In this document: positions 1 to 6,652 of the stretch, one piece after another
Layout of the letters: the number at the start of each line of letters is the position of its first letter
How positions within the stretch are numbered: the stretch's first letter is position 1
NCBI GenBank assembly: GCA_964343805.1
Contig: CAYFLR010000067.1
Span: 1 to 32,693, forward strand
Reading direction: 5' to 3'
DNA from: CAYFLR01 sp964343805
Lineage (GTDB): Bacteria > Bdellovibrionota_B > Oligoflexia > CAYFLR01
Length of the DNA stretch: 32,693 bases
Made by a program: the position numbers and the translations under genes
Notes under the pieces: model-generated
What the model was told of the DNA's origin: nothing
Databases searched by the model: none
What the model saw: the letters and a program-made list of their open reading frames with translations, nothing else

Positions 1-242
1 TAGGTAAAGAACTCCCTGCCAAAGAAAGAAATCGGATCCATAAATGGAAATTAATACTCATTGCTCCTAAAGGGGCTTTGCAACTAATAGGTGGTCATAC
101 CATAGAATTGCTCCACCGACCTTACAGATTAATGGCAGAAAATATTGAAAAACTAGTTGTTAAACTTCCTCCCTTAAGGCTGCCAGGAATTTCTTGGTGT
201 CAGTCTATAAAAAGAAGGTGGCAGGGGATTAAATCCCCCTAG
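1..242 (+). CDS. C-terminal end of an unrecognised protein
   Basis: An open frame runs in from the left edge and stops with TAG at 240-242, giving the last 79 residues (first complete codon at position 3). The visible part is basic, with a hydrophobic stretch (LILIAPKGALQLIGG) followed by an Arg/Lys-rich end (WCQSIKRRWQG). I do not recognise the family from this tail. It is convergent with the ABC-F gene, with 30 nt between the stops and no clear terminator between them. That the frame is coding is supported by its being open to the window edge and by normal-looking composition; the function is unknown. Confidence 0.5.
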   Translation, partial: GKELPAKERNRIHKWKLILIAPKGALQLIGGHTIELLHRPYRLMAENIEKLVVKLPPLRLPGISWCQSIKRRWQGIKSP

Positions 243-272
243 TAATCATAGCAAAGTTCCCATTTTTGCATC

Positions 273-1907
273 CTATGAAGCCATTAATTTTCCATTATTT
301 AAAGTAAAAACTTTCGTTGCCAGTTTTTGGCAGAAATAAGGATCATGGGAAACAAAAACCAAAGTTCCATTATACTGTTTTAGCGCTTCTTCAAGAGCTT
401 CTCGGGCAGCAATTTCTAGATGGTTGGTCGGTTCATCCAGAACGAGCATTTGAGGTCTCTTAAGTAGAATTTTAGCTAAAGCTAATTTACCACGTTCTCC
501 GGGACTGCAATCCTTGACCTTTTGGAATAAAACCGCTTTATCCATCTTTAATTGTCCTAGAATAATCCGTGCTAAAGGTAGATGATCTACCTTATGATTA
601 GTTACTTCGTCTAGTACCGAATTATCAAAATTGAGTCCTTCGAACTCTTGAGTGTAAAACCCAATAGAGATACTGGAAGGAGAGTAAACGGAACCATTAT
701 CTGGAGTTAGTTTACCGGTGATGATCTTCAGTAAGGTTGATTTACCTGATCCATTCGCACCAAGTATAGCAATCTTATCGCCGTTATTAACGCAAAAGTC
801 AATATTATCAAGTATCAAATTATTAGCATAACTTTTGGTTATTTTTTGGGCCACTATAAGGAACCTACTCCTTGTTTTATCACTTGTTAAAGAAACCTTC
901 ACCTTTTTTATAACTCTCGGCTTTTTGGCTTCTTCTTTTTTAATCAGATGATCCAATCTTGAATTGACTGCCACTGATTTTTTCATCAGACCTTGTTCGT
1001 TCCGGATTCTTCTTCCACACCCTTCATCTCTTTTGCAAAGACCGCCATTTTTTTTCACCGAGCGAGAGCTTTTGAAGTTTTCTCGTTTTAAAGCTTTTTC
1101 CTTCAGTTTGTTTTGAGCCTTTTCCAGTTGAACCACCTTCTTATGTTGTACCTCATAAGCGAGTTTTAGCCTTGTAAACTCTTGCTCTTTAATCTTTTTA
1201 TAATGTGAGTAATTCCCAATGTATTCTTTTAGATGACCATCTTTCAATTCCCAGATCTGTCTCACACTTGAATCTAACAAAGACCGATCATGACTGATGA
1301 TTAAAAAGGGAATCATAGAGTTTTGTAAAAATTGCTCTATCCATTTTAAGGTCTTTAAATCCAGGTTATTAGTGGGCTCATCTAGGATTAATAAATCTGG
1401 ATCGGTTAAGAGAATCTGGCCAATTGCTACTTTAGTTCTTTCGCCTCCGCTAAGGGATTGCACCTGGCGATTTAACTCTAATTTCAGGTTCATCTGTTCT
1501 AAGGTTTTATGTATGCGTGCTTCAAAATCGAAGCCCCCTTTTAAAGACCAATCTGCATACAAATACCCTAATTCAACATCAGAAATCCTTTCAGATTGAA
1601 GCTGCCTGTAACAATGTAGCAAATGATTTTTAACTTGGAGGAGATACTCCATGACCGTCAAATTATTTCCGATTTGGATATTTTGAGGGAGATAACCTAT
1701 CTGCCAACTCTTAGGAATAGTTAGGGATCCATGGTGGGGTGATAATTGCTTTAATAGGATCTTGATTAAAGTTGTTTTACCGCATCCATTGGTCCCAATC
1801 AGACCTATTCTGCTTTCCGAATGGATGTTAAAAGAAAGGTCGGTGAGTCCAAAGTTTAACTCTTCACTGTATTTAAATGTTAATTTATTTGCTTTGATAT
1901 GTAACAT
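273..1907 (-). CDS. ABC-F family ATPase (ribosome-protection type likely)
   Basis: This 544-residue soluble protein has two ABC ATPase domains and no membrane segment, the layout of ABC-F translation factors. Domain 1 has Walker A GTNGCGKTT (about 38-46), signature LSGGER (about 152-157) and Walker B LLILDEPTNNLD (about 172-183). Domain 2 has GANGSGKST (about 383-391), CSPGER (about 467-472) and MLVLDEPTNHLE (about 487-498), with the switch histidines in SHD. The inter-domain linker (about 240-350) is long, Lys-rich and helical, as in ABC-F proteins that enter the ribosomal E site. Many ABC-F proteins give resistance to macrolides, lincosamides, pleuromutilins or phenicols; others (EttA, Uup, YbiT types) are housekeeping factors. 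The elaborate 5' leader favours an inducible resistance role, by inference. The start ATG at 1905-1907 follows a GAGG ribosome-binding site. Confidence 0.9.
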   Translation of the reverse strand: MLHIKANKLTFKYSEELNFGLTDLSFNIHSESRIGLIGTNGCGKTTLIKILLKQLSPHHGSLTIPKSWQIGYLPQNIQIGNNLTVMEYLLQVKNHLLHCYRQLQSERISDVELGYLYADWSLKGGFDFEARIHKTLEQMNLKLELNRQVQSLSGGERTKVAIGQILLTDPDLLILDEPTNNLDLKTLKWIEQFLQNSMIPFLIISHDRSLLDSSVRQIWELKDGHLKEYIGNYSHYKKIKEQEFTRLKLAYEVQHKKVVQLEKAQNKLKEKALKRENFKSSRSVKKNGGLCKRDEGCGRRIRNEQGLMKKSVAVNSRLDHLIKKEEAKKPRVIKKVKVSLTSDKTRSRFLIVAQKITKSYANNLILDNIDFCVNNGDKIAILGANGSGKSTLLKIITGKLTPDNGSVYSPSSISIGFYTQEFEGLNFDNSVLDEVTNHKVDHLPLARIILGQLKMDKAVLFQKVKDCSPGERGKLALAKILLKRPQMLVLDEPTNHLEIAAREALEEALKQYNGTLVFVSHDPYFCQKLATKVFTLNNGKLMAS

Positions 1908-1996
1908 ATAGTCCTCACTTTCTTGCTTCGCCAGTTAGGAATTTTTATTCTATTTATAAGGTTGTATATTTTTCTGTGAGTATTAAAGTTAATCAT
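1880..1996 (-). CDS. 38-codon leader ORF overlapping the ABC-F start
   Basis: This short ORF begins MINFNTHRKIYN and ends CYISKQIN. It has a GGAG ribosome-binding site 8 nt before its ATG at 1994-1996. It runs through the ABC-F ribosome-binding site and start codon in another frame and stops 27 nt inside the ABC-F gene. The product is basic and has no recognisable domain. A ribosome translating it would cover or open the hairpin that can hide the ABC-F ribosome-binding site, so it is more likely a regulatory ORF than a functional protein. A chance ORF is possible. Confidence 0.5.
   Translation of the reverse strand: MINFNTHRKIYNLINRIKIPNWRSKKVRTICYISKQIN
1912..1940 (-). promoter_or_regulatory. 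Possible hairpin covering the ABC-F ribosome-binding site
   Basis: In the minus-strand RNA, UCCUAACU (1933-1940) can pair with AGUGAGGA (1912-1919), with one internal A/G mismatch. The second arm contains the GAGG ribosome-binding site of the ABC-F gene. The hairpin lies inside the 38-codon leader ORF, so translation of that ORF would melt it. It was folded by hand and the stem is short (4+3 pairs), so confidence is modest. Confidence 0.35.
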
Positions 1997-2014
1997 CGTA
2001 TTTTCTCCATGTTT

Positions 2015-2045
2015 AAAATTAAAAAAGCACTCAAAAGAGTCTTTT
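2015..2045 (-). terminator. Third intrinsic terminator-like hairpin in the ABC-F leader
   Basis: On the minus strand, AAAAG-ACTC pairs with GAGT-(G)-CTTTT around a TTTT loop, with one bulged G. The run TTTTTTAATTTT follows. It sits 19 nt before the last leader ORF and just after the 9-bp hairpin at 2044-2079. The GC content of the stem is low, so it would be a weak terminator or a pause site. Confidence 0.45.
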
Positions 2046-2079
2046 AGGGCTGTATACCTGAGAGTGTAGCCAGCCCTAA
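2044..2079 (-). promoter_or_regulatory. Nine-base-pair leader hairpin before the third terminator
   Basis: A perfect inverted repeat, TTAGGGCTG (2071-2079) and CAGCCCTAA (2044-2052), encloses an 18-nt loop on the minus strand. Its second arm abuts and partly overlaps the first arm of the terminator-like hairpin at 2015-2045. Its loop contains CACTC, which could compete for the terminator's GAGTG. It therefore fits an anti-terminator or pause hairpin. Confidence 0.45.
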
Positions 2080-2103
2080 GTGTCGTGTGGGTTAAATAAA
2101 AAT

Positions 2104-2199
2104 TCAACCTGGTTTTTTTCTCGCTTCATGCTGTTTTTTAAAAACGAATTTATAAATATCGTCATTAAGTTTTGAATTGGGGATTATATATTTCAACAT
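2104..2199 (-). CDS. 31-codon leader ORF ending in KKPG
   Basis: This short ORF begins MLKYIIPNSK and ends EARKKPG. An AAGGAG ribosome-binding site lies about 10 nt upstream of the ATG at 2197-2199. The ending (basic residues, then Pro-Gly-stop) matches the ending of the first leader ORF at 2417-2458 (RKRPG-stop). Ribosomes slow at C-terminal proline-containing ends, so both could be stalling peptides; that is an inference. No known domain. Confidence 0.45.
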   Translation of the reverse strand: MLKYIIPNSKLNDDIYKFVFKKQHEARKKPG

Positions 2200-2261
2200 G
2201 ATGTGGGTTCTCCTTGGTTAAAATGTTGTTGCCTGTTGAATTCAACGTTACTTGCAAGTTG

Positions 2262-2288
2262 TTAATTTTGATCGTTTGACCGTTCATG
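2262..2288 (-). CDS. 8-codon leader ORF (MNGSNDQN)
   Basis: A very short ORF, MNGSNDQN, directly follows the tandem terminators. It has the strongest ribosome-binding site of the leader (AAAGGAGG, about 5 nt before the ATG at 2286-2288). The strength of the site is the only reason to call it translated. Confidence 0.4.
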   Translation of the reverse strand, partial: HERSNDQN

Positions 2289-2313
2289 ATTCCTCCTTTG
2301 TGAAGTTTTGATA

Positions 2314-2353
2314 AAAAAAAAGCCCAAAATTCTTTTTAATGAACTCTGGGCTT
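2314..2353 (-). terminator. Second of two tandem intrinsic terminators in the ABC-F leader
   Basis: In minus-strand RNA, AAGCCCAGAGUUC pairs with GAAUUUUGGGCUU over 13 positions, two of them G-U wobbles, followed by a run of about eight U. On the plus strand the wobbles become A/C mismatches and no U tract follows, so the direction is minus. Confidence 0.7.
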
Positions 2354-2357
2354 AAAT

Positions 2358-2392
2358 AAAAAAAAGCCCGGTTGCATTTGCACCCGGGCTTT
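2358..2392 (-). terminator. First of two tandem intrinsic terminators in the ABC-F leader
   Basis: AAAGCCCGG (2384-2392) and CCGGGCTTT (2363-2371) form 9 bp on the minus strand, extended by TGC/GCA across one mismatch, with a 4-nt loop and then eight T. It is GC-rich and strong. It lies 24 nt after the stop of the first leader ORF, the usual place for an attenuator. Confidence 0.75.
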
Positions 2393-2416
2393 GAATAAAC
2401 AAATTATAATAGATAA

Positions 2417-2458
2417 TTACCCGGGTCTTTTTCTGTTTTCTCCTTTATTTCTGATCAT
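2417..2458 (-). CDS. 13-codon leader peptide (MIRNKGENRKRPG)
   Basis: This ORF begins about 28 nt after the predicted transcription start and has a GGGAGG ribosome-binding site at good spacing. Its last codons (AGA CCC GGG) with the preceding bases read AAAGACCCGGG. That nearly repeats the first arm of the terminator at 2358-2392 (AAAGCCCGGG). A ribosome stalled on or near these codons would control which copy pairs with the terminator's second arm. This is the standard layout of leader-peptide attenuators, but the inducing signal is unknown. Confidence 0.6.
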   Translation of the reverse strand: MIRNKGENRKRPG

Positions 2459-2492
2459 TTTTTCCCTCCCGAGTTAGGTTATCAATTTCCCT

Positions 2493-2521
2493 ATACTAAG
2501 ATGTTTCGGCTTTTAGGTCAA
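2493..2521 (-). promoter_or_regulatory. Sigma-70-type promoter of the ABC-F leader
   Basis: On the minus strand a -35 box TTGACC (2516-2521) and a -10 box TAGTAT (2493-2498) are separated by exactly 17 bp. The predicted start is near 2486, so the leader before the ABC-F ATG is about 570-580 nt. The same pair of hexamers with the same spacing occurs at 6526-6554. Confidence 0.7.
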
Positions 2522-2713
2522 GAACTTTAATGAAAAAAGTGGGTTTAAAAAAATCAAATGAATGTGCCCCATTATCGGGGCGAAATAGTCTCAATATTTT
2601 TTCCTTTGGTTGTAGATGAGTCCGTAATCCTTGAAATCCTTGCTGTTTAATCTGGCACCAATATTGCTTATTTTTGCTAGAGGTATTGTGAATCTTAATA
2701 AGGAGAGAAGAAA

Positions 2714-4096
2714 ATGATGCACTATGACCGAATGACTGTAAGCCAAATTTTAAAAAGTTCAACTCTAACTGCCAAAGAGGTCACTGTATACGGATGGTTA
2801 AGCACTGTTCGTAAAAGTAAAAATCTCTCCTTTTTAAGCCTTTATGATGGAAGCTGCTTACAAAGCCTCCAATTAATCGTTTCAGCCCAAACACCCCTAC
2901 AAGAATTAGTCGGCCATTTAACCACTGGGACTTCAATCAAAGCCAAAGGAATGCTCGTCCATTCTCCCGGAAAAGGACAAGCCTATGAACTGCAAGTGGA
3001 GTCTCTTGAAATTTTAGGCGGATCCGATAGTGAGTATCCCCTGCAGAAAAAGAGACATTCTTTAGATTTCTTGCGAGAAATAACACATTTGAGAGGACGA
3101 ACAGGAACCTTTCGTGCTCTCTTCAGCTTACGTAGCAAAGTCACTAGGATTATTCATAAACTGTTACAAGAACAAGGATTCACCCATATTCATACTCCTA
3201 TTTTAACCCAAAGTGATTGCGAAGGGGCGGGAGAAATGTTTCAGGTGACAGCGAGAGATATAGATCAAAATCGAACCAAAGAGGGGCGATATGATTGGAG
3301 TAAAGATTTATTTAAAGAGCAAGTAAATCTTACCGTGAGTGGGCAACTGGATGCGGAATGCTTTATCTACTCCCANNNNNNNNNNTTTGGACCCTGTTTT
3401 AGAGCTGATCCCTCAGATACGATCCGTCATGCTTCGGAGTTTTGGATGGTGGAACCGGAAATGGCTTTTTTCGACTTTGAAGATCTGCAATTTTTTGTAG
3501 AAGCTTTTATTAAGGATCTCTTTAAGCAAACCCGATCGCTCTGTGTTGATGAACTCGCTTTTTTTTCCCAATATATTGACAAAGAATTGATGGATCGCTA
3601 TGAAGGAACTATCAGCCAATCTTTTGAAAAAATGAGTTACACAGAAGCCGTTAAGCTCCTTATTACTTTAGATAGAGAGTTTCAGATCAAACCTGAATTA
3701 GGGGTGGATTTATCCACCGAGCATGAACGGTTCTTAGCCGATGAGTATTTTAAGAAACCAGTGATAGTGACCGATTATCCGAGTAAAATAAAACCCTTTT
3801 ATATGAGAGAAAACGAGGCAACAGGAACGGTCGCCTGCTTGGATATCTTAATTCCTGGTATCGGTGAAATTTTGACCGGCAGCCAAAGAGAAGAGCGTTT
3901 TGATATTTTGCAAGCCAAAATGGATCACTTAAGTTTAAGTGAGCAAGAAAGGTGGTACCTTGATCTGCGTCGTTGGGGAACGGTTCCACATAGCGGATTT
4001 GGTATGGGGCTCGACCGTTTGGTCATGGCACTTTCTGGTATGAAAAACATCAAAGATGTGCTGCCTTTTCCAAGAGCGGCAAGACGTATTTGGTAA
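2714..4096 (+). CDS. asnS: Asparaginyl-tRNA synthetase
   Basis: This cytoplasmic enzyme charges tRNA-Asn with asparagine. The 460 residues have an N-terminal OB-fold anticodon-binding domain (about 1-110, with VTVYGWLSTVRKSKN) and a class II catalytic core. Motif 2 is present as FGPCFRAD followed by EFWMVEPEMAF. Motif 3 is present as GFGMGLDRLVMAL, and the usual family ending (KDVLPFPR) is there. Length is normal for bacterial AsnRS (about 460). A 10-N gap at 3376-3385 falls just before motif 2; the frame is kept across it and four residues fit the family. The start is the first of two adjacent ATGs, 8 nt after AAGGAG. It is transcribed divergently from the ABC-F leader. Confidence 0.95.
   Translation: MMHYDRMTVSQILKSSTLTAKEVTVYGWLSTVRKSKNLSFLSLYDGSCLQSLQLIVSAQTPLQELVGHLTTGTSIKAKGMLVHSPGKGQAYELQVESLEILGGSDSEYPLQKKRHSLDFLREITHLRGRTGTFRALFSLRSKVTRIIHKLLQEQGFTHIHTPILTQSDCEGAGEMFQVTARDIDQNRTKEGRYDWSKDLFKEQVNLTVSGQLDAECFIYSXXXXFGPCFRADPSDTIRHASEFWMVEPEMAFFDFEDLQFFVEAFIKDLFKQTRSLCVDELAFFSQYIDKELMDRYEGTISQSFEKMSYTEAVKLLITLDREFQIKPELGVDLSTEHERFLADEYFKKPVIVTDYPSKIKPFYMRENEATGTVACLDILIPGIGEILTGSQREERFDILQAKMDHLSLSEQERWYLDLRRWGTVPHSGFGMGLDRLVMALSGMKNIKDVLPFPRAARRIW
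3376..3385. other. Assembly gap (10 N) inside asnS
   Basis: Ten unknown bases. The asnS frame is open on both sides and remains in register, so the true length is 10 or differs from it by a multiple of 3. Confidence 0.9.
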
Positions 4097-4124
4097 TGAA
4101 TAAAAGCTAAATCCAAACTATTTG

Positions 4125-4748
4125 TTAAGGGTTGCAGGAGCCCGGTCTCATGTGCAAACCTTTGTTGCGCATATCTTTGGTCAAAAGGCATAATTTTTGA
4201 CCATCTGTGAGCTCTAGCTCCACCATTGCTTCAATCCGATCCGGTTGAGGATAGTTATAAAATTCTACCATATCGTCTGAATATCCTAATAGGTAGGCCC
4301 AAAAGTGGATCCAAACCCCTCTTTTGTTTCTTACTTTATGGGCTTTCTTCTTAACTAAAGTGGCCTTAACCAGGGATTTTGAAAATAGATCCAAACAGTT
4401 GAACATCTCTATAGCGCATGGAATGATATCCACTTGATCGAGAATGATCCGTTCTTTACGAGGAAATTGGACGTAGATAAGATCTCCATTCAAACCAAAA
4501 TAGGCACGATCATCAATCTTTATTACATGAGTGGTGCTAAAAAGACCAAATTTCTCTAAATCAATTTGTAGATAGGATACTTTTCGATCTTGCCTGTTTT
4601 CTTCTCCCTCTTTCAGATGTAAAACAGCTTCAAAAGGGATTTGAATACTTGAATTAATGGGAAAAATGTCTTCATTTGCTAACGAGATTCCTAGGAACGA
4701 ATTACAAAATAAAATAGCCAATAGAGTGACTTTAATAATACTTTTCAT
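4125..4748 (-). CDS. Secreted protein of unknown function
   Basis: The 207 residues start with a signal peptide (MKSIIKVTLLAILFCNSFLG, probable cleavage after SLA near residue 24). The rest is a mixed-charge soluble region with Cys residues (PCAIEMFNC in the middle, LCLL and GSC near the end). I recognise no family. The start is supported by AAAGGAG 7 nt upstream and by the promoter at 4783-4811. It is convergent with asnS, with 28 nt between the stops. Confidence 0.75.
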   Translation of the reverse strand: MKSIIKVTLLAILFCNSFLGISLANEDIFPINSSIQIPFEAVLHLKEGEENRQDRKVSYLQIDLEKFGLFSTTHVIKIDDRAYFGLNGDLIYVQFPRKERIILDQVDIIPCAIEMFNCLDLFSKSLVKATLVKKKAHKVRNKRGVWIHFWAYLLGYSDDMVEFYNYPQPDRIEAMVELELTDGQKLCLLTKDMRNKGLHMRPGSCNP

Positions 4749-4782
4749 GATTTACTCCTTTCGTCATGACAATGACCTTGCT

Positions 4783-4811
4783 GTTATACTATGAAAATGA
4801 TTAAAATACAA
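4783..4811 (-). promoter_or_regulatory. Probable promoter of the secreted protein at 4125-4748
   Basis: On the minus strand TTGTAT (4806-4811) and TATAAC (4783-4788) are 17 bp apart, and the start codon lies about 35 nt downstream. The surrounding DNA is very AT-rich, which raises the chance-match rate. Confidence 0.5.
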
Positions 4812-4886
4812 AAAAAAATATAAAAAAGTAAGAAAAATACTATTAAATGTATGAAAATAAATAGATGGGAGTTTTAAGGGTGGGGA

Positions 4887-6503
4887 TTAGTGAAATTCCA
4901 TACCTGCTTGATAGACTTGCTCATAAATGGCATTGGCTTCGGCCTGGGATTTGCCTATGGCTACGAATCCAACCTTGCCATTTGGTTTTAAATTACCTAG
5001 TAAATGAAAAATCACTCCAGTTTTATGGAGGGGATCAAAAAGCAGTCCTCGCTCTTTAAAATAGGTAAAAAGTTGTTGTGGCTCAACTCCCTTTAAGTGA
5101 GGGCTCAGCAAGTTATCTGTTCCTTTATAGACAAAAACTTGACCTTGGCTATCTTTGAGCATTCCGGTGTGAGGATCATAGGTGCTTTGGGTCGCCATAC
5201 TGGTGGTTCGAAGCAAGTGAGTCGTTCCCCCTTGTCTAAAGTTGATTTCTACCGCCATTAGAGTGGGGCTGTGGGCATTCTCCCTGACTAGATAATCCAC
5301 CGCAAAGTAACCTACAGCTCCTTTTTGTGCCATTTTTTGGCCAATGGCTCGGGTCATTTCCTGAACTTGTTGTCGATAGCTCTGTTTTGCTGGAAATGAA
5401 GCCCCTTGGAAAACTTGTCCATTGAGGATCTGCTCATGGGTAGAGAGGATTTCAATATGACCATTAGGGTGAATGAAACCTTGACCACTAGGAGAGCTGG
5501 TGACCTTTTCTAAAAAGACTTCAACCACCCCCCCATTTCCTCGCAATTTTTTCCCAAAACTTTCCCAGCTGTGATTGGGATCAACAAATTTCATCTCGGT
5601 TAAGAGTTCTTCGATAACTTTCAATCTTTGTGAAGCAGAAAGGTTCAAAATGTGTCTTGGATCGCCAGGGGAGGGGAGTTTAAGTTCGGCATTACCTAAA
5701 CCGGAAACTCCTTCATTAAGTTTAACCATAAACTTCTTGGCATCTTTGTTTCTCAGCCATAACTTTTCCACCGATTTGATCATCATTGAAGGGCTCATTA
5801 TGTCAGTGATACCGTCCGTGGCGGAAACTTCTGCTTCCTTGAAAATCCGGCGGGCACCACTTTTAGACCCCCAGTAATTGAGGGCGGGATCTGAGCCCAT
5901 AATGGGGATGTTTAATTCTTTCGCTAGTTGAAACTCTTTTTTAGTAGTGGTCCAAGCTGAAATATAAGTTTCACCGGGAATGATCAGCTCTCTTATTCGT
6001 TTCATATTGGCAGATGAGTGCAGAACCTTTTCCACTAAAGGGGTCTTGGAAGGATCATTTAAATGTAAAAAGCGAATTCGGTTCTTAAATTGGGAGTACT
6101 CAGGAAATTGAGAGTAAAGATGGTGCAAAGCGCTAGACTCTACCGGGATCGAGGTAATAAAAACCACTTCTGTATTGGGATGAGATGCCGCTAACGTTTC
6201 CCATAGACCGCGCGTTTCGTAGAATAAGACTCCCTTAATTAAACGGATATCTTTTACATCTAAAGTGATAGAAGGAAGAATGAGGATTCTTCTCCTTCCT
6301 TCAGGGTTGATTTCTGGGCTTAACCGGGAGAGAGTTGCCAGCTGTTCTTTAATTCTCTTAGGTGCTTTAGGGTCTGATGATTTAAACTCTGCTTCAACAT
6401 GTTGAGAATAACTCTCTTTGGTCTCATCGCAGGCGGACCATAACTCAGGTTGAAATAAAAATAGGGTGGTAAGGATGAATAGTAGTATATTGGGCTTAAT
6501 CAT
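4887..6503 (-). CDS. Exported ATP-grasp ligase-like protein
   Basis: The 538 residues begin with a signal peptide (hydrophobic 5-17, ending near LWSAC at 21-25). Residues about 73-200 look like a Rossmann-type pre-ATP-grasp region (RILILPSITLDVKDI). An ATP-grasp fold follows: MVKLNEGVSGLGNA (about 259-272) supplies the Lys and flexible Gly-rich loop, and VEINFRQGG (about 418-426) supplies the Glu/Asn metal ligands and an Arg. The order and motifs resemble the peptide-ligase relatives of PGM1 from pheganomycin synthesis; that match is from memory. ATP-grasp ligases use ATP and normally sit in the cytoplasm, so the signal peptide is odd. No alternative Met occurs between the signal and residue 168. 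The substrate is unknown. Confidence 0.7.
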   Translation of the reverse strand: MIKPNILLFILTTLFLFQPELWSACDETKESYSQHVEAEFKSSDPKAPKRIKEQLATLSRLSPEINPEGRRRILILPSITLDVKDIRLIKGVLFYETRGLWETLAASHPNTEVVFITSIPVESSALHHLYSQFPEYSQFKNRIRFLHLNDPSKTPLVEKVLHSSANMKRIRELIIPGETYISAWTTTKKEFQLAKELNIPIMGSDPALNYWGSKSGARRIFKEAEVSATDGITDIMSPSMMIKSVEKLWLRNKDAKKFMVKLNEGVSGLGNAELKLPSPGDPRHILNLSASQRLKVIEELLTEMKFVDPNHSWESFGKKLRGNGGVVEVFLEKVTSSPSGQGFIHPNGHIEILSTHEQILNGQVFQGASFPAKQSYRQQVQEMTRAIGQKMAQKGAVGYFAVDYLVRENAHSPTLMAVEINFRQGGTTHLLRTTSMATQSTYDPHTGMLKDSQGQVFVYKGTDNLLSPHLKGVEPQQLFTYFKERGLLFDPLHKTGVIFHLLGNLKPNGKVGFVAIGKSQAEANAIYEQVYQAGMEFH

Positions 6504-6525
6504 TGATTTTGTCTCCTATTAAAAT

Positions 6526-6554
6526 ATACTAATGGGATATTGATAATAGGTCAA
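6526..6554 (-). promoter_or_regulatory. Sigma-70-type promoter of the ATP-grasp gene
   Basis: On the minus strand TTGACC (6549-6554) and TAGTAT (6526-6531) are 17 bp apart, the same hexamers and spacing as the ABC-F promoter. The start codon is about 22 nt downstream of the -10 box. Confidence 0.65.
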
Positions 6555-6587
6555 CTCTTCAAAAAACCACTACCTCGGATTAAGTGC

Positions 6588-6616
6588 TTGCCAGAGCTTT
6601 ATTTCTCATGCATAAT
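6588..6616 (+). promoter_or_regulatory. Sigma-70-type promoter of the AOAH-like gene
   Basis: TTGCCA (6588-6593) and CATAAT (6611-6616) are 17 bp apart, 36 nt upstream of the ATG at 6653. It is divergent from the promoter at 6526-6554. Confidence 0.6.
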
Positions 6617-6652
6617 CGCTGAAAACTAACACCATCAAAGAAGAGAACTGCT

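Noticed and set aside
1880..2107. A 75-codon minus-strand frame as one protein
   Set aside because: Only its last 38 codons have a ribosome-binding site; the first part runs through the leader hairpins, so I keep the short version.
2566..2583. GCCCC/GGGGC hairpin as a terminator
   Set aside because: The stem is only 5 bp and no U tract follows directly on either strand.
2550..2639. A 29-codon plus-strand ORF before asnS with three Asn codons, as a possible asparagine leader peptide
   Set aside because: It has no ribosome-binding site, the Asn codons are not adjacent, and no terminator lies between it and asnS.
2496..2762. An 88-codon minus-strand ORF upstream of the ABC-F leader
   Set aside because: It overlaps the asnS start and contains the ABC-F promoter boxes; it has no ribosome-binding site or recognisable domain.
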